DNA from: Flavisolibacter tropicus
GTDB lineage: Bacteria; Bacteroidota; Bacteroidia; Chitinophagales; Chitinophagaceae
NCBI RefSeq assembly: GCF_001644645.1
Contig: NZ_CP011390.1
Location: 4,667,501 to 4,731,500 of the forward strand
Direction of reading: 5' to 3'
Length of the DNA stretch: 64,000 bases
Shown: positions 26,165 to 36,262 of the stretch, in pieces
Layout of the letters: each line of letters opens with the position of its first letter
Numbering within the stretch: position 1 is the first letter of the stretch
Notes under the pieces: model-generated
What the model was told of the DNA's origin: nothing
Database searches by the model: none
Seen by the model: only the letters and a program-made list of their open reading frames with translations
Position numbers and translations under genes: made by a program

Positions 26165-28573
26165 ATGGAGGACCAATTTCAATTTACCCCGATAACTAAA
26201 AAAGAGACCCCTGGTTTAACCTTTAAGGATCTCTATTTTAAATACATCCGCTTTCTGCCGTTTTTTGTGCTTTCAGTAGCCTTAGCGCTCCTGAGTGCCT
26301 ACTTGTATTTGCGGTATACAGATCCTACCTACAAATCCGCCGGGGCCTTATTGGTGAAGCAAGACCAGGGAGCAGGAGGTGGAGGAGGAGCAAACGATCG
26401 CTTCCAGCAATTATTTGTTTTAGATAATTCCATTAATATTAATAATGAGATCGAGCTATTGAAATCTCGCCAGTTAATGGAGCGGGTGGTGAAGCGGCTC
26501 AACCTCAATTTCAGCGTAACCGCTAAAGGAAATATCAGAAACTCCCATCTCTATACACAGATTCCCTTTGATATTGAGGTACTACAACTGAACGACTCCG
26601 CTGCCTTTACATGGAACATCGTTTTTCAAAAAGACGGCCGCTTTCAAATCAATAATGGTGAACTCATTGCTCCTGATCATGACTTCAAAAATGCACAGGG
26701 TTCCTTTCGCCTGATCCGTAAGCCAGAACAGTCTATCAATGAAGAGTTTAATGAGTATATCATCAATTGGCAGCCTACAGAGGCGGTAGCAGCATACTAT
26801 GCCGGTGCTGTTGAAGTGTTCCCTAAAGGTGCTACAGGTATTTTATTATTGTCACTGGAGTCCAACCATCCCCAATTGGCCGCCGATGTCATCAATACCT
26901 TAATGGCCGAATACAGAGTGGCCACTATTGAAGACAAGAACGAAACCCGGCGAAAGATCATTGAGTTTGTAGACGGTCGGCTTAAAGTAGTGTCTCACGA
27001 ATTAGATAGTGTTACCGCCCAGTTATTGGCCTATCAGCAAGCCAATAATCTGATTGACCCAGAGGGACAGACCACAGGATACTTTTCTCGTTTAGAAGAA
27101 GTAGACCGGCAGGTTAACGAGGGACGGGTGCAATTGAGCGTGATGCAGATGATCGATGAGTATTTAAGCGATAGCAAGAATAAATACAACTTAGTTCCAT
27201 CTACATTGGGTGTTCAAGACGGTACACTAAGCAATCTGATTTCAGCGTATAATGTAACGCAGATGGAGCGGAAGGGATTGGTAGATGCCAATGTACCGGT
27301 AACAAATCCTAAAGTGCAGCAGCTGGAGGAACGCCTGGACCGGGTGCGGGAGAATGTAAAAGAAAACTTACGGAATATCAAAAACGCACAAACGGCAGCT
27401 ATTGGTCGTTTACAGCAGCAGGCGGCTACTTACCGGTCAGAAATTCAACGCATCCCCTCCAAAGAGCAAAACCTGGCCGAGATCAGGCGGCAGCTGGAAA
27501 CCAAACAGGAAGTTTACAACTTATTAATGGGTAAGCGGGAAGAATCAGCTATATCACTAGCCGCAACCATTTCCAATATCAAAGTGCTGGAAAAAGCCAA
27601 CCCTAACCGAACGCCGGTAAAACCTAACCGCCGTACAGTACAACTTATTGCTTTACTGGCTGGCCTGGCGCTTCCAACCCTGATCATTTTCTTGATAGAA
27701 GTATTGAACGATAAGATTACTTCGCGAACAGAAATTGAGCGGATCACCGATGTGACCATACTGGGCGAGGTTGGCCATTCTTTTGGCAAGGACGCCTTAG
27801 TGGTAAAACCAAATACCCGCGGCATTATCGCCGAGCAATTCCGCATCATTCGCTCCAACTTGCAGTATGTGATCAATAATATAGAGAAGCCGGTCATTAT
27901 GGTCACTTCATCCTTTAGCGGAGAAGGTAAATCCTTTATCAGTACCAATATGGGAGCGGTGATGGCCTTGGCAGGCAAGCGTACCATCATTTTGGAGTTT
28001 GATATCCGTAAGCCGAAAGTGTTGGCGCATTTGAATATGCCCAAAAAGCCAGGTCTTACCAATTACCTGTTAGGAAAAGCAGAATTGGAGTCCTTGCCTA
28101 TTCCTGTTCCAGGATATGAGCACTTATTTGTCTTGTCGTGTGGCCCAGTGCCGCCCAACCCGGCAGAGATCTTATTGGATCAAAAAATAGAAACCTTATT
28201 CAACTACCTGAAGCAGGAGTTTGATGTAGTTATAATGGATACAGCACCGGTAGGTATGGTAAGCGATGCCTTAACATTGAGTAAATACTCAGATGCTACC
28301 CTCTACCTGGTGCGTCAAGGCCATACCTTTAAGAAACAAATTGCCTTAATTGACCAATTTTATAAGGAAGGCAAGTTGCCCAAGCTTTCTATCATACTCA
28401 ATGATGTAAAAAATAGAAGAGGTTATGGTTATGGTTATGGTTATGGCTATGGCTATGGAAGTGGCTATTTTGAAGAGGAGGACCAGCCGAGTCCAACCCT
28501 AAGCCGCTGGCTGGGCTGGATGGATATGAAAAAATGGCAAAACAAAAAACACAAGCGTAAGGAGAAAGTATAA
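26165..28573 (+). CDS. Wzc/GumC-type polysaccharide co-polymerase with BY-kinase domain
   Basis: An 802-aa inner-membrane protein with two transmembrane helices (~33-52 and ~497-513) around a large periplasmic coiled-coil region (Wzz and GNVR parts, EQNLAEIRRQLETKQEVYN). The C-terminal cytoplasmic part is a bacterial tyrosine kinase: Walker A FSGEGKSF (~584-591), ILEFDIRKPK, and VVIMDTAPVGMVSDA. The C-terminus has a Tyr cluster, (GY)x6-GS-GY, encoded by six GGYTAT hexamers (28421-28456). In the family, Tyr-tail phosphorylation sets oligomer state and polymer length. The stop overlaps the next start (TAATG). Works with the Wza protein upstream. Confidence 0.94.
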   Translation: MEDQFQFTPITKKETPGLTFKDLYFKYIRFLPFFVLSVALALLSAYLYLRYTDPTYKSAGALLVKQDQGAGGGGGANDRFQQLFVLDNSININNEIELLKSRQLMERVVKRLNLNFSVTAKGNIRNSHLYTQIPFDIEVLQLNDSAAFTWNIVFQKDGRFQINNGELIAPDHDFKNAQGSFRLIRKPEQSINEEFNEYIINWQPTEAVAAYYAGAVEVFPKGATGILLLSLESNHPQLAADVINTLMAEYRVATIEDKNETRRKIIEFVDGRLKVVSHELDSVTAQLLAYQQANNLIDPEGQTTGYFSRLEEVDRQVNEGRVQLSVMQMIDEYLSDSKNKYNLVPSTLGVQDGTLSNLISAYNVTQMERKGLVDANVPVTNPKVQQLEERLDRVRENVKENLRNIKNAQTAAIGRLQQQAATYRSEIQRIPSKEQNLAEIRRQLETKQEVYNLLMGKREESAISLAATISNIKVLEKANPNRTPVKPNRRTVQLIALLAGLALPTLIIFLIEVLNDKITSRTEIERITDVTILGEVGHSFGKDALVVKPNTRGIIAEQFRIIRSNLQYVINNIEKPVIMVTSSFSGEGKSFISTNMGAVMALAGKRTIILEFDIRKPKVLAHLNMPKKPGLTNYLLGKAELESLPIPVPGYEHLFVLSCGPVPPNPAEILLDQKIETLFNYLKQEFDVVIMDTAPVGMVSDALTLSKYSDATLYLVRQGHTFKKQIALIDQFYKEGKLPKLSIILNDVKNRRGYGYGYGYGYGYGSGYFEEEDQPSPTLSRWLGWMDMKKWQNKKHKRKEKV
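28421..28468 (+). repeat. Hexanucleotide tandem repeat encoding Gly-Tyr
   Basis: Four GGTTAT and two GGCTAT units in tandem (28421-28456), then GGAAGT and one more GGCTAT (to 28468). Because the unit is two codons, gain or loss of copies keeps the frame and changes the number of tail tyrosines in the Wzc-type kinase. Confidence 0.9.
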
Positions 28574-29541
28574 TGCGAATACTCGTTACTGGTGGAGCCG
28601 GATTTATAGGTTCCAACCTCGTTGAACATTTATTAGGCAGGCCAGAGGTAACTTTTGTTCGTGTTTTGGACAATTTGGCAACCGGTAGCTTAAAAAACAT
28701 TGAAGCGTTTCAGAATAACCCCAGGTTTGAGTTTGTGGAAGGAGACATCCGCGACTACGCTACATGCTTAGCCGCTTGCGAAGGCATCGATCGGATATCA
28801 CACCAGGCAGCGCTGGGTTCGGTCCCCAGATCAATTCAAGACCCATTAACGAGCAATGAGGTTAATGTAACAGGCACTTTAAACATTTTTACCGCAGCAA
28901 AAGAACTAGGTATTCAACGTGTGGTGTATGCAGCCAGTTCCAGTACCTATGGCGATCATCCCGGCTTACCTAAGGTAGAAGACAAGATTGGCAACCCTTT
29001 ATCACCTTATGCCGTTACCAAATTTGTTAATGAGCTTTATGCACGGGTGTATGCCAATGTATATGGCTTGAACCTGATTGGACTACGATACTTTAATGTA
29101 TTTGGGCCAAAGCAAAATCCGCAAGGTCCATATGCAGCGGTGATTCCGCTCTTTATCAAGTCCATCCTAAACAATGAGCCACCTACTATAAATGGTAAAG
29201 GCGAGCATAGCCGCGATTTTACCTTTGTGGAGAATGCGGTACAGGCCAATGTATGTGCTTTATTTACCCAAAATACAGAAGCCGTAAACCAAGTATATAA
29301 CATTGCCTGTGGTGAACAAACCTCGCTCAGTGAGCTTTTTGAAAATTTAAAGAGCCTGGCAGGTAGCGATCTGGCACCAGTGTATGGCCCAGAACGAGCA
29401 GGTGATGTTAAACACAGCCTGGCCGATATTTCCAAAGCAAAAAACTTATTAAATTATAATCCCCCGGTACCTGTGCGTGATGGACTAAAGAAGACACTGG
29501 AGTGGTACCGCCAACAACACCATTTTTCGTATTCATTATGA
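28573..29541 (+). CDS. UDP-N-acetylglucosamine 4-epimerase type SDR (WbpP-like)
   Basis: A 322-aa extended short-chain dehydrogenase. It has [10 protein letters not shown] (NAD-binding), the catalytic SSST and YAVTK (YxxxK), and [24 protein letters not shown], which is characteristic of WbpP/TviC-type epimerases that interconvert UDP-GlcNAc and UDP-GalNAc (or the uronic acids). It would supply UDP-GalNAc or a related precursor. It overlaps the Wzc stop by one base and the RmlB start by four bases (ATGA), so translation is likely coupled. Confidence 0.87.
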   Translation: MRILVTGGAGFIGSNLVEHLLGRPEVTFVRVLDNLATGSLKNIEAFQNNPRFEFVEGDIRDYATCLAACEGIDRISHQAALGSVPRSIQDPLTSNEVNVTGTLNIFTAAKELGIQRVVYAASSSTYGDHPGLPKVEDKIGNPLSPYAVTKFVNELYARVYANVYGLNLIGLRYFNVFGPKQNPQGPYAAVIPLFIKSILNNEPPTINGKGEHSRDFTFVENAVQANVCALFTQNTEAVNQVYNIACGEQTSLSELFENLKSLAGSDLAPVYGPERAGDVKHSLADISKAKNLLNYNPPVPVRDGLKKTLEWYRQQHHFSYSL

Positions 29542-30590
29542 ATCCAACAATTCTGATTACAGGTGGCGCCGGCTTTATTGGCTCGCATGTCGTTCGTCTG
29601 TTTGTTACCAAGTATCCGGCCTATCGTATTGTAAACCTCGATGCGCTGACCTACGCTGGTAACTTGGAAAACCTGCGCGATATCGAGCAGGCGGCTAACT
29701 ATGTATTTGAAAAAGTAGACTTACTGGATGCTGCAGAGTTGGAGCGGGTATTTCAAACTTATCAGCCAGATGGCGTTATTCATTTAGCCGCTGAATCACA
29801 CGTAGACCGCTCTATACTTTCTCCGCTGGATTTCGTTTATACCAATGTGGTAGGAACGGTGAACTTATTGAATGCAGCTAAAAAACAATGGGCGAATAGT
29901 TTTGAAGGCAAACGCTTTTACCATGTATCTACCGATGAAGTGTATGGCGCTTTGGGCGAAACAGGATTGTTTACAGAAGAGACACCCTATGACCCCAATT
30001 CGCCCTATTCAGCATCTAAGGCAGCTTCAGATCATTTTGTAAGGGCCTATGGTGAAACTTATCACATGCCCTTTGTATTGACCAATTGTTCCAATAACTA
30101 CGGGCCTTATCACTTCCCAGAAAAGCTGATTCCCCTCTTTATCAATAATATTATCAATAACAAGCCGCTACCAGTCTATGGAGATGGGCTATATACACGC
30201 GATTGGTTGTTTGTAAAAGATCATGCAGTTGCTATTGACATGGTATACCATAAAGGGAAAAATGGCGAAACCTACAATATTGGTGGTTTTAATGAGTGGA
30301 AAAACATTGACTTAGTAAAATTGCTTTGTAAATTAATGGATGAAAAGCTGGGTCGTACTACTGGTACAAGTTTACAACTGATCACATACGTAAAGGATCG
30401 TCCAGGCCATGACCGCCGTTATGCCATTGATGCCACCAAGATCAACCGGGAGTTAGGATGGACGCCTAGTGTCACCTTTGAAGAGGGCCTAAGCCAAACC
30501 ATCGATTGGTACTTACAAAACACAGAATGGTTGGAGCATGTCACCAGCGGTGCTTACCAACAATATTACGAAAAGCAATACGCCAGCTAG
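29538..30590 (+). CDS. rfbB: dTDP-glucose 4,6-dehydratase
   Basis: A 350-aa RmlB. It converts dTDP-glucose to dTDP-4-keto-6-deoxyglucose. NAD-binding [12 protein letters not shown], the catalytic STDEVYG (Asp/Glu follow the Thr) and [19 protein letters not shown] are intact, as are [18 protein letters not shown] and RDWLFVKDH. The frame stays open 12 codons upstream, but [10 protein letters not shown] at 29538 matches the family start and overlaps the previous stop as ATGA. Its partner RmlA is encoded 4 kb downstream. RmlC and RmlD are not in the window, so the keto sugar probably goes to the WecE-type aminotransferase rather than to rhamnose. Confidence 0.95.
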   Translation: MNPTILITGGAGFIGSHVVRLFVTKYPAYRIVNLDALTYAGNLENLRDIEQAANYVFEKVDLLDAAELERVFQTYQPDGVIHLAAESHVDRSILSPLDFVYTNVVGTVNLLNAAKKQWANSFEGKRFYHVSTDEVYGALGETGLFTEETPYDPNSPYSASKAASDHFVRAYGETYHMPFVLTNCSNNYGPYHFPEKLIPLFINNIINNKPLPVYGDGLYTRDWLFVKDHAVAIDMVYHKGKNGETYNIGGFNEWKNIDLVKLLCKLMDEKLGRTTGTSLQLITYVKDRPGHDRRYAIDATKINRELGWTPSVTFEEGLSQTIDWYLQNTEWLEHVTSGAYQQYYEKQYAS

Positions 30591-30915
30591 GGAGGTGAAA
30601 AGTGAAACGTGAAAACGGAGCACAGCTTTCTCTGCCTGGAGCAGACTAGGTGCTGTAGGGTGTCGCCCTGAGTCTGGCGAAGGATATTCGCACTACAAAC
30701 TGTTAGTTATCTGTAACGCCTCTTCCCTGTCATCCTGAACTTGTTTCAGGATCTGATGTTGGCACTAAATACTAACGGTTCACTTTAACGCTACTTAGAC
30801 TTAATCACTCTTTGTTTGGCAAAGTGGAAAAGTTTGAATAAGCTTAATGGGGCGAACCCCTAGTTTTAAAAAGAACAAATAAATTATCATCACCAATAAC
30901 CAATTGTTTTAAGAA
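30591..30915. repeat. Intergenic region with dispersed-repeat-like palindromes
   Basis: This 325-base spacer interrupts an otherwise tightly packed operon. It contains GTCATCCTGAACTTGTTTCA (30737-30756) followed by GGATC, a short hairpin (CCTGAAC...GTTTCAGG), and near 30660 GTCGCCCTGAGTCTGGCGAA, another short imperfect hairpin. Both look like repeats I associate with scattered intergenic elements in this phylum, from memory and without a search. No gene is visible. A promoter for the next gene may lie near 30811-30835, but the match is poor. Confidence 0.5.
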
Positions 30916-32229
30916 ATGAAAATTACAGTAGTAGGTACTGGCTACGTAGGACTGGTTTCGGGTACTTGTTTTGCCGAAACGGGCAATAAAGTAACCTGTG
31001 TAGACATCGATGAAAAGAAAGTACAAAAGCTGGCCAACGGAACCATCACCATTTATGAGCCCGGTTTGGAAAAACTCTTTCAGCGCAACCTGAAAGAGGA
31101 GCGTCTCATTTTTACAACCGATCTAGCAGAAGGCATTAAAGAGGCTGATATCATTTTCCTGGCCTTACCGACGCCACCAGGCGAAGATGGGTCCGCCGAC
31201 TTAAAGTATGTATTGGGCGTAGCCGAGCAAATTGGAAAACTACTGGTTGGTTATAAGGTCATTGTCAATAAAAGCACCGTGCCGGTTGGTACAGCGCAAA
31301 AAGTACATAATGCTATTCGCAAGAATTATAATGGGGAGTTTGATGTAGTAAGCAATCCAGAGTTTTTACGCGAAGGGGTAGCCGTAGATGATTTTATGAA
31401 ACCCGACCGTGTGGTGGTAGGCACTTCTTCTGAGCGTGCTAAGAAATTAATGAGCGAATTATATGCTCCTTATGTTCGCCAGGGTAATCCTGTGATCTTT
31501 ATGGATGAACCGTCTGCAGAATTGACGAAATATGCCGCTAACTCTTTTCTGGCTACCAAGATCACCTTTATGAACGAGATTGCCCGCTTGTGCGAACTCT
31601 TGGGTGCCGACGTAGATATGGTGCGCAAAGGAATTGGCACAGACGAACGTATTGGTAAACGCTTCCTGTTCCCGGGCATCGGATACGGCGGTAGCTGTTT
31701 TCCTAAAGATGTTCAGGCATTAGTTCGCTCCTCACACGAAGTGGATTATGATTTTAAGATCTTAGAATCAGTGATGCAGGTGAATGAAGACCAGAAGCTG
31801 CACCTGCTTCCTAAGATCAAAAAATACTTCAATGGTAATTTGGTAGGAAAGCATTTTGCTTTATGGGGATTGGCCTTTAAACCTAATACCGATGACATTC
31901 GGGAAGCACCCGCTTTATATATCATCAAAGCATTAGTTGGTGAAGGGGCTACGGTAACGGCTTATGATCCAGAGGCCATGCCCAATGTAAAAGCCCAGGT
32001 AAATGATATTATCAATTATGCTGAAACACAATATGATGCATTAAAAGAGGCTGATGCCTTGATTATTGCTACAGAGTGGAATGAGTTCCGTACACCGGAG
32101 TTCGAAAAGATCGCTGCTGGCTTAAAGAGCAAAGTCATCTTTGATGGTCGTAATGTATTTGATCTGCAACATATGGAGTCTCTAGGCTTCCATTATGAAA
32201 GCGTAGGCCGTAAACCAATAACTAAATAA
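30916..32229 (+). CDS. ugd: UDP-glucose 6-dehydrogenase
   Basis: A 437-aa Ugd that oxidises UDP-glucose to UDP-glucuronate with two NAD+. It has GTGYVGLVSGTCFAE, NPEFLREGVAVDDFMKPDR, the catalytic Cys in YGGSCFPKDVQAL, and FDGRNVFD near the end. Length and motifs are normal. It precedes the UDP-xylose synthase gene by 3 bases, so the pair should make UDP-xylose by way of UDP-glucuronate. UDP-glucuronate may also be used directly. Confidence 0.95.
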   Translation: MKITVVGTGYVGLVSGTCFAETGNKVTCVDIDEKKVQKLANGTITIYEPGLEKLFQRNLKEERLIFTTDLAEGIKEADIIFLALPTPPGEDGSADLKYVLGVAEQIGKLLVGYKVIVNKSTVPVGTAQKVHNAIRKNYNGEFDVVSNPEFLREGVAVDDFMKPDRVVVGTSSERAKKLMSELYAPYVRQGNPVIFMDEPSAELTKYAANSFLATKITFMNEIARLCELLGADVDMVRKGIGTDERIGKRFLFPGIGYGGSCFPKDVQALVRSSHEVDYDFKILESVMQVNEDQKLHLLPKIKKYFNGNLVGKHFALWGLAFKPNTDDIREAPALYIIKALVGEGATVTAYDPEAMPNVKAQVNDIINYAETQYDALKEADALIIATEWNEFRTPEFEKIAAGLKSKVIFDGRNVFDLQHMESLGFHYESVGRKPITK

Positions 32230-32232
32230 GCG

Positions 32233-33216
32233 ATGGAACAAAAAAGAGTTTTAATTACAGGTGCAGCCGGCTTTTTAGGGTCACACCTTTGCGATCGTTT
32301 TGTAAAAGAGGGATACTATGTTATTGGGATGGACAACCTGATCACTGGCGATTTGAAAAACATCGAGCACCTGTTCTCCTCACCCAGCTTTGAGTTCTAT
32401 CACCACGACGTAACTAAGTTCATTCACATTTCGGGTGGCCTGGATTACATCCTTCATTTTGCTTCGCCGGCCTCTCCGATCGACTACCTGAAAATCCCCA
32501 TTCAAACCTTGAAGGTGGGAGCTATGGGAACGCATAACTGTTTAGGTTTGGCTAAAGCTAAAGGAGCACGAATTCTGGTTGCCTCTACCAGTGAAGTTTA
32601 TGGCGATCCATTGGTGCACCCACAAACCGAGGAGTACTGGGGCAATGTAAATCCAGTGGGTCCAAGGGGGGTATACGATGAGGCCAAGCGATATATGGAG
32701 TCCATCACCATGGCATACCATACCTTTCATGGTGTAGACACTCGCATTGTCCGCATCTTTAATACCTATGGCCCTCGCATGCGCCTCAACGATGGTCGCG
32801 CTTTGCCAGCCTTTATAGGACAGGCTTTAAGAGGAGAGGACTTAACCGTATTTGGTGATGGTTCTCAAACCCGTTCCTTCTGTTATGTAGACGACCTGAT
32901 TGAAGGGATCTATCGCTTATTGCTAAGCGATTATACAAAGCCAGTGAATATCGGCAACCCGGTAGAGATCTCGCTGAAAGACTTTGCAGAAGAAGTACTA
33001 GCCTTAACGGGTAGCAGCGTAAAGATCACCTACAAACCATTACCAGTAGATGATCCAAAACAACGCCAGCCAGATATCACAAAAGCAAAGTCACTTTTAG
33101 GTTGGGAACCAAAAGTCGATCGTAAAGAAGGTTTGAAACGAACCTATGAATACTTCAAGTCCTTACCAAAAGAAGAGCTCACAAAACAACCCAAAGAGTT
33201 TGTGAGTTTGAAATAG
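32233..33216 (+). CDS. UDP-glucuronate decarboxylase (UDP-xylose synthase)
   Basis: A 327-aa extended SDR of the UXS type. It has [32 protein letters not shown], the STSEVYGDP active-site Ser/Thr with Glu, and [10 protein letters not shown] (YxxxK). RGVYDEAKR and [16 protein letters not shown] are typical of UXS. It decarboxylates UDP-glucuronate to UDP-xylose. Directly downstream of ugd (TAAGCG spacer, ATG 32233). The product is presumably added by one of the many glycosyltransferases downstream. Confidence 0.93.
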   Translation: MEQKRVLITGAAGFLGSHLCDRFVKEGYYVIGMDNLITGDLKNIEHLFSSPSFEFYHHDVTKFIHISGGLDYILHFASPASPIDYLKIPIQTLKVGAMGTHNCLGLAKAKGARILVASTSEVYGDPLVHPQTEEYWGNVNPVGPRGVYDEAKRYMESITMAYHTFHGVDTRIVRIFNTYGPRMRLNDGRALPAFIGQALRGEDLTVFGDGSQTRSFCYVDDLIEGIYRLLLSDYTKPVNIGNPVEISLKDFAEEVLALTGSSVKITYKPLPVDDPKQRQPDITKAKSLLGWEPKVDRKEGLKRTYEYFKSLPKEELTKQPKEFVSLK

Positions 33217-33250
33217 GTATCTTGTCTTTGAGGTTATATCCTGTATCCAA

Positions 33251-34432
33251 TTGAGGTTATCTGAATCCAATAAGTTGCCAGGGTTAAATGGCTTAAGAGC
33301 CATTGCCGCTTTGATTGTATTAATAGGGCATGTTTATCAAGTGGCAGGCTTTTATGGTGTTAAAGAAGCAACTGTGGTCTTTAGCAGGTATGATGTAGGT
33401 ATGGATATGGTCAACTTGTTCTTTGTAATAAGTGGATTCATAATCACCTACACGTTGCTACATGAAAAAGACAAGTTCCAAAATATTAGCCTCAGGCATT
33501 TTTATATTAAAAGAACATTGCGAATATGGCCAGTATACTTTCTAGTAATGGCCATTGTTTTTATCATTACCAATTTTACTAACGTTTACGATGAGTATAA
33601 CATCGGAATGTATGGGCAAAAACATCTTTTTGATGCAAATGTTATTGTCATCCTTTCTTTTTTTGTAACCAATTTTTATATTGTTTTTCACCAACCGGTC
33701 TCTATACTTCCTCATTACTGGTCTTTATCTGTAGAAGAACAATTTTATATTTTATGGCCCATAATGTTCAAGTTTATATCACCTTTTAAGGCTGCTGTGT
33801 TTGTGTTGTTAGCTCCGGTGTGCTTAAAGATACTTACCGACTACATGATCTTTCACAGTGGAAGTACGCAGTTCTGGGCTATGGTATGGAATGTAATGCA
33901 CTATACTGGTTACGGATCAATGGGTATTGGTGCATTAGGGGCTGTTCTAGCATATAAGCGAAAGGAGAGTCTGAAATTAATATTCCATCCTTTTGTGCAG
34001 TTCAGCTGCTGGCTCTTGTTTGCATTATCAATTATTTTCAGAGACCAAATACCATACATCCCATATATACGAAATGAAGTAATGGCAGTAGTGTATTTGG
34101 TCATTATTCTAAATGTTACTTTAAATAAAAAGGTATTTATTTCTCTGGAGAATAAGGTTTTTGATAAGATAGGTACGGTATCGTATGGAATTTACATGTA
34201 TCATTATCCTTTACTTCCGCTTTTAATTTTAGCATTAAAATATTTAGGTATTTGGCCCCATTTTACAATGTTCCATCAAGTGCCTTTAGTGGTTTTAACG
34301 ATTCTTACTACCTATTGTTTGGCTTCTGTATCTTTTGCTTATTTTGAACAGCCTTTTTTAAACCTAAAGCCAAAAAGATACAGTAGGCTTACAAATAGGG
34401 GCATTAAATATGTCAAAACAACGACTTTATGA
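33251..34432 (+). CDS. Acyltransferase 3 family membrane protein
   Basis: About 393 residues with ten or so hydrophobic segments, starting [23 protein letters not shown] (family motif around the catalytic-type His) and having [10 protein letters not shown] and [16 protein letters not shown]. OafA-type proteins O-acetylate or acylate sugars on the periplasmic side. The start is uncertain: TTG at 33251 is the first start codon in frame and no ATG exists before the conserved LPGLNGLR. The end overlaps the rmlA start (ATGA). Confidence 0.88.
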   Translation: MRLSESNKLPGLNGLRAIAALIVLIGHVYQVAGFYGVKEATVVFSRYDVGMDMVNLFFVISGFIITYTLLHEKDKFQNISLRHFYIKRTLRIWPVYFLVMAIVFIITNFTNVYDEYNIGMYGQKHLFDANVIVILSFFVTNFYIVFHQPVSILPHYWSLSVEEQFYILWPIMFKFISPFKAAVFVLLAPVCLKILTDYMIFHSGSTQFWAMVWNVMHYTGYGSMGIGALGAVLAYKRKESLKLIFHPFVQFSCWLLFALSIIFRDQIPYIPYIRNEVMAVVYLVIILNVTLNKKVFISLENKVFDKIGTVSYGIYMYHYPLLPLLILALKYLGIWPHFTMFHQVPLVVLTILTTYCLASVSFAYFEQPFLNLKPKRYSRLTNRGIKYVKTTTL

Positions 34433-35310
34433 AAGGAATTATTTTAGCAGGAGGTAGTGGTACCCGCCTGTATCCAATTACGAAGGCTATCTCCAAGCAG
34501 TTGATGCCCATCTATGATAAGCCAATGATTTATTACCCGCTTTCTATTTTGATGATGGCAGGTATTAAAGAGATTCTGATCATCACCACGCCAGAAGACA
34601 ATCCTCAATTCAAACGCTTACTGGGCGATGGTAGTCAGGTAGGCTGCCGCTTTGAATATGCTATTCAGGAAGTGCCCAATGGATTGGCTCAAGCTTTTGT
34701 AATTGGGGCCGAATTCATAGGCAACGATAAAGTGGCGTTGGTTTTAGGCGATAATATCTTTTATGGTTCGGGTTTGGGGCGACAATTACAGGCACTGAAT
34801 GATATTGAAGGTGGTTATGTGTTTGCCTATGAAGTGTCTGACCCAGAGCGCTATGGTGTTGTTGAATTCGATAAAGGAAATAAAGTCATTTCTATAGAAG
34901 AAAAGCCACAACAGCCAAAATCCAACTTCGCTGTCCCTGGCTTATATTTTTATGATAACCAAGTGGTAGAAATAGCTAAAAACTTACAACCTTCTACTCG
35001 TGGTGAATACGAGATCACCGATGTGAACAAAGAGTATCTAAAGCGTGGACAATTAAAAGTAGCCATTCTGGACAGAGGTACGGCTTGGCTTGACACGGGT
35101 ACTTTTGACTCATTGAGTGATGCTTCAGAGTTCGTACGTGTAATTGAAAAACGCCAGGGAACAAAGATCGGCTGTATTGAGGAAATAGCTTATCGCATGG
35201 GGTATATTACAAAAGAGTACCTTTTAAAACATGCAGAAGCATTAGCCAAAAGTGGATATGGAGTTTATTTGAAAAGTTTAAGCGATGACATTAGTTCTAA
35301 ACCTTTTTAA
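34429..35310 (+). CDS. rfbA: Glucose-1-phosphate thymidylyltransferase
   Basis: A 293-aa RmlA that makes dTDP-glucose from glucose-1-phosphate and dTTP. The start [25 protein letters not shown] is the pyrophosphorylase signature. [37 protein letters not shown] and [10 protein letters not shown] are all present. Feeds RmlB encoded upstream. Followed by a 112-base spacer. Confidence 0.96.
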   Translation: MKGIILAGGSGTRLYPITKAISKQLMPIYDKPMIYYPLSILMMAGIKEILIITTPEDNPQFKRLLGDGSQVGCRFEYAIQEVPNGLAQAFVIGAEFIGNDKVALVLGDNIFYGSGLGRQLQALNDIEGGYVFAYEVSDPERYGVVEFDKGNKVISIEEKPQQPKSNFAVPGLYFYDNQVVEIAKNLQPSTRGEYEITDVNKEYLKRGQLKVAILDRGTAWLDTGTFDSLSDASEFVRVIEKRQGTKIGCIEEIAYRMGYITKEYLLKHAEALAKSGYGVYLKSLSDDISSKPF

Positions 35311-35422
35311 GGGAGATGCTAAAAATAAGTTTCAGTGATATGAACAGGCTATTCAGCCTATCAATATGAACGTTTATTTTTTGTTTGGCTTGTGTATTTT
35401 AATCTTTAGGTAATAGGAGTAA

Positions 35423-36262
35423 ATGAAAAAAGTTCTTATTGTTGGTGCTAATGGCTTTTTAGGAAGAACCTTATTGCTACAATGCCTATCTGAAGGTTGG
35501 ACTGTACATAGTTTAGTAAGTAGTTTAACTAACTCAAATTGTTCAAAAGCTGATAAGGTCTTTTCTATTGAAACAATACAAGAAAGTAAGGAAGATAACT
35601 ACGATTATATTTTTAATGTGGCGGCTTACATACCTTATCTAATAGGTAGTGAAAAAAATGAAAAACTAATTGACTCTAATATTGACTTAGTATTAAAACT
35701 GCATAAATGGTTTCCTGATTCTAAAATCATCTTTGCATCAAGCATCTCTGTCTATGGGAGTAATAAATGTGTACTTACCGAGAACTCGGAATGTTTTCAC
35801 CTTGCAGAATATGGATTATCAAAATTGGCTGGAGAGCTGATCACGTCATATCATCAACAATTTTCCATAGTTCGCTTTCCTTCATTGTACGGTAAAGGGA
35901 TGTATGCGGAAACATTTATCCCACGGGTCATAAATGATGCTAAAGCTAAAGGGGAAATTACCCTGTTTGGCGATGGAAGTAGAATGCAAAACTATCTTTC
36001 AGTTTACGATGCTGCCAGGTATTGTATCAATGCCGCTTTGTATGGTGAAAATGAAGTATACCTTGGTATATATCCAAAGTCGTATTCAAATTGGCAAGTG
36101 GCTGAGTTAATTGCCATCCAGTTTGAGCCATGTAAAATCAAATTCGCAGGTGCAGACCTGAGCAAATCTGTTTGTTTTGATAACAGTTATACTCTTAACA
36201 AGTTAATGTATACTCCGGAAATAAGCTTAGAAGTTGGCTTAAAAGAACTGATCAATGGGTAA
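35423..36262 (+). CDS. NAD-dependent epimerase/dehydratase family protein
   Basis: A 279-aa SDR with VGANGFLGRTLL as NAD-binding loop, SSISVYGS and YGLSK (YxxxK). It is short for an epimerase and divergent from the others in the window. The substrate is unknown; a reductase or epimerase step on a nucleotide-linked sugar is likely. Its end overlaps the ATP-grasp gene by 8 bases, and the same 8-base overlap joins that gene to the HAD gene, so the three are probably one functional set. Confidence 0.8.
   Translation: MKKVLIVGANGFLGRTLLLQCLSEGWTVHSLVSSLTNSNCSKADKVFSIETIQESKEDNYDYIFNVAAYIPYLIGSEKNEKLIDSNIDLVLKLHKWFPDSKIIFASSISVYGSNKCVLTENSECFHLAEYGLSKLAGELITSYHQQFSIVRFPSLYGKGMYAETFIPRVINDAKAKGEITLFGDGSRMQNYLSVYDAARYCINAALYGENEVYLGIYPKSYSNWQVAELIAIQFEPCKIKFAGADLSKSVCFDNSYTLNKLMYTPEISLEVGLKELING

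Noticed and set aside
28421-28468. GGTTAT repeats as a CRISPR or structural repeat array
   Set aside because: The units are only 6 bases, have no spacers and lie in frame within the kinase gene.
29538-35310. dTDP-rhamnose pathway
   Set aside because: RmlA and RmlB are present, but no RmlC or RmlD is found; the WecE-type aminotransferase points to an amino sugar.
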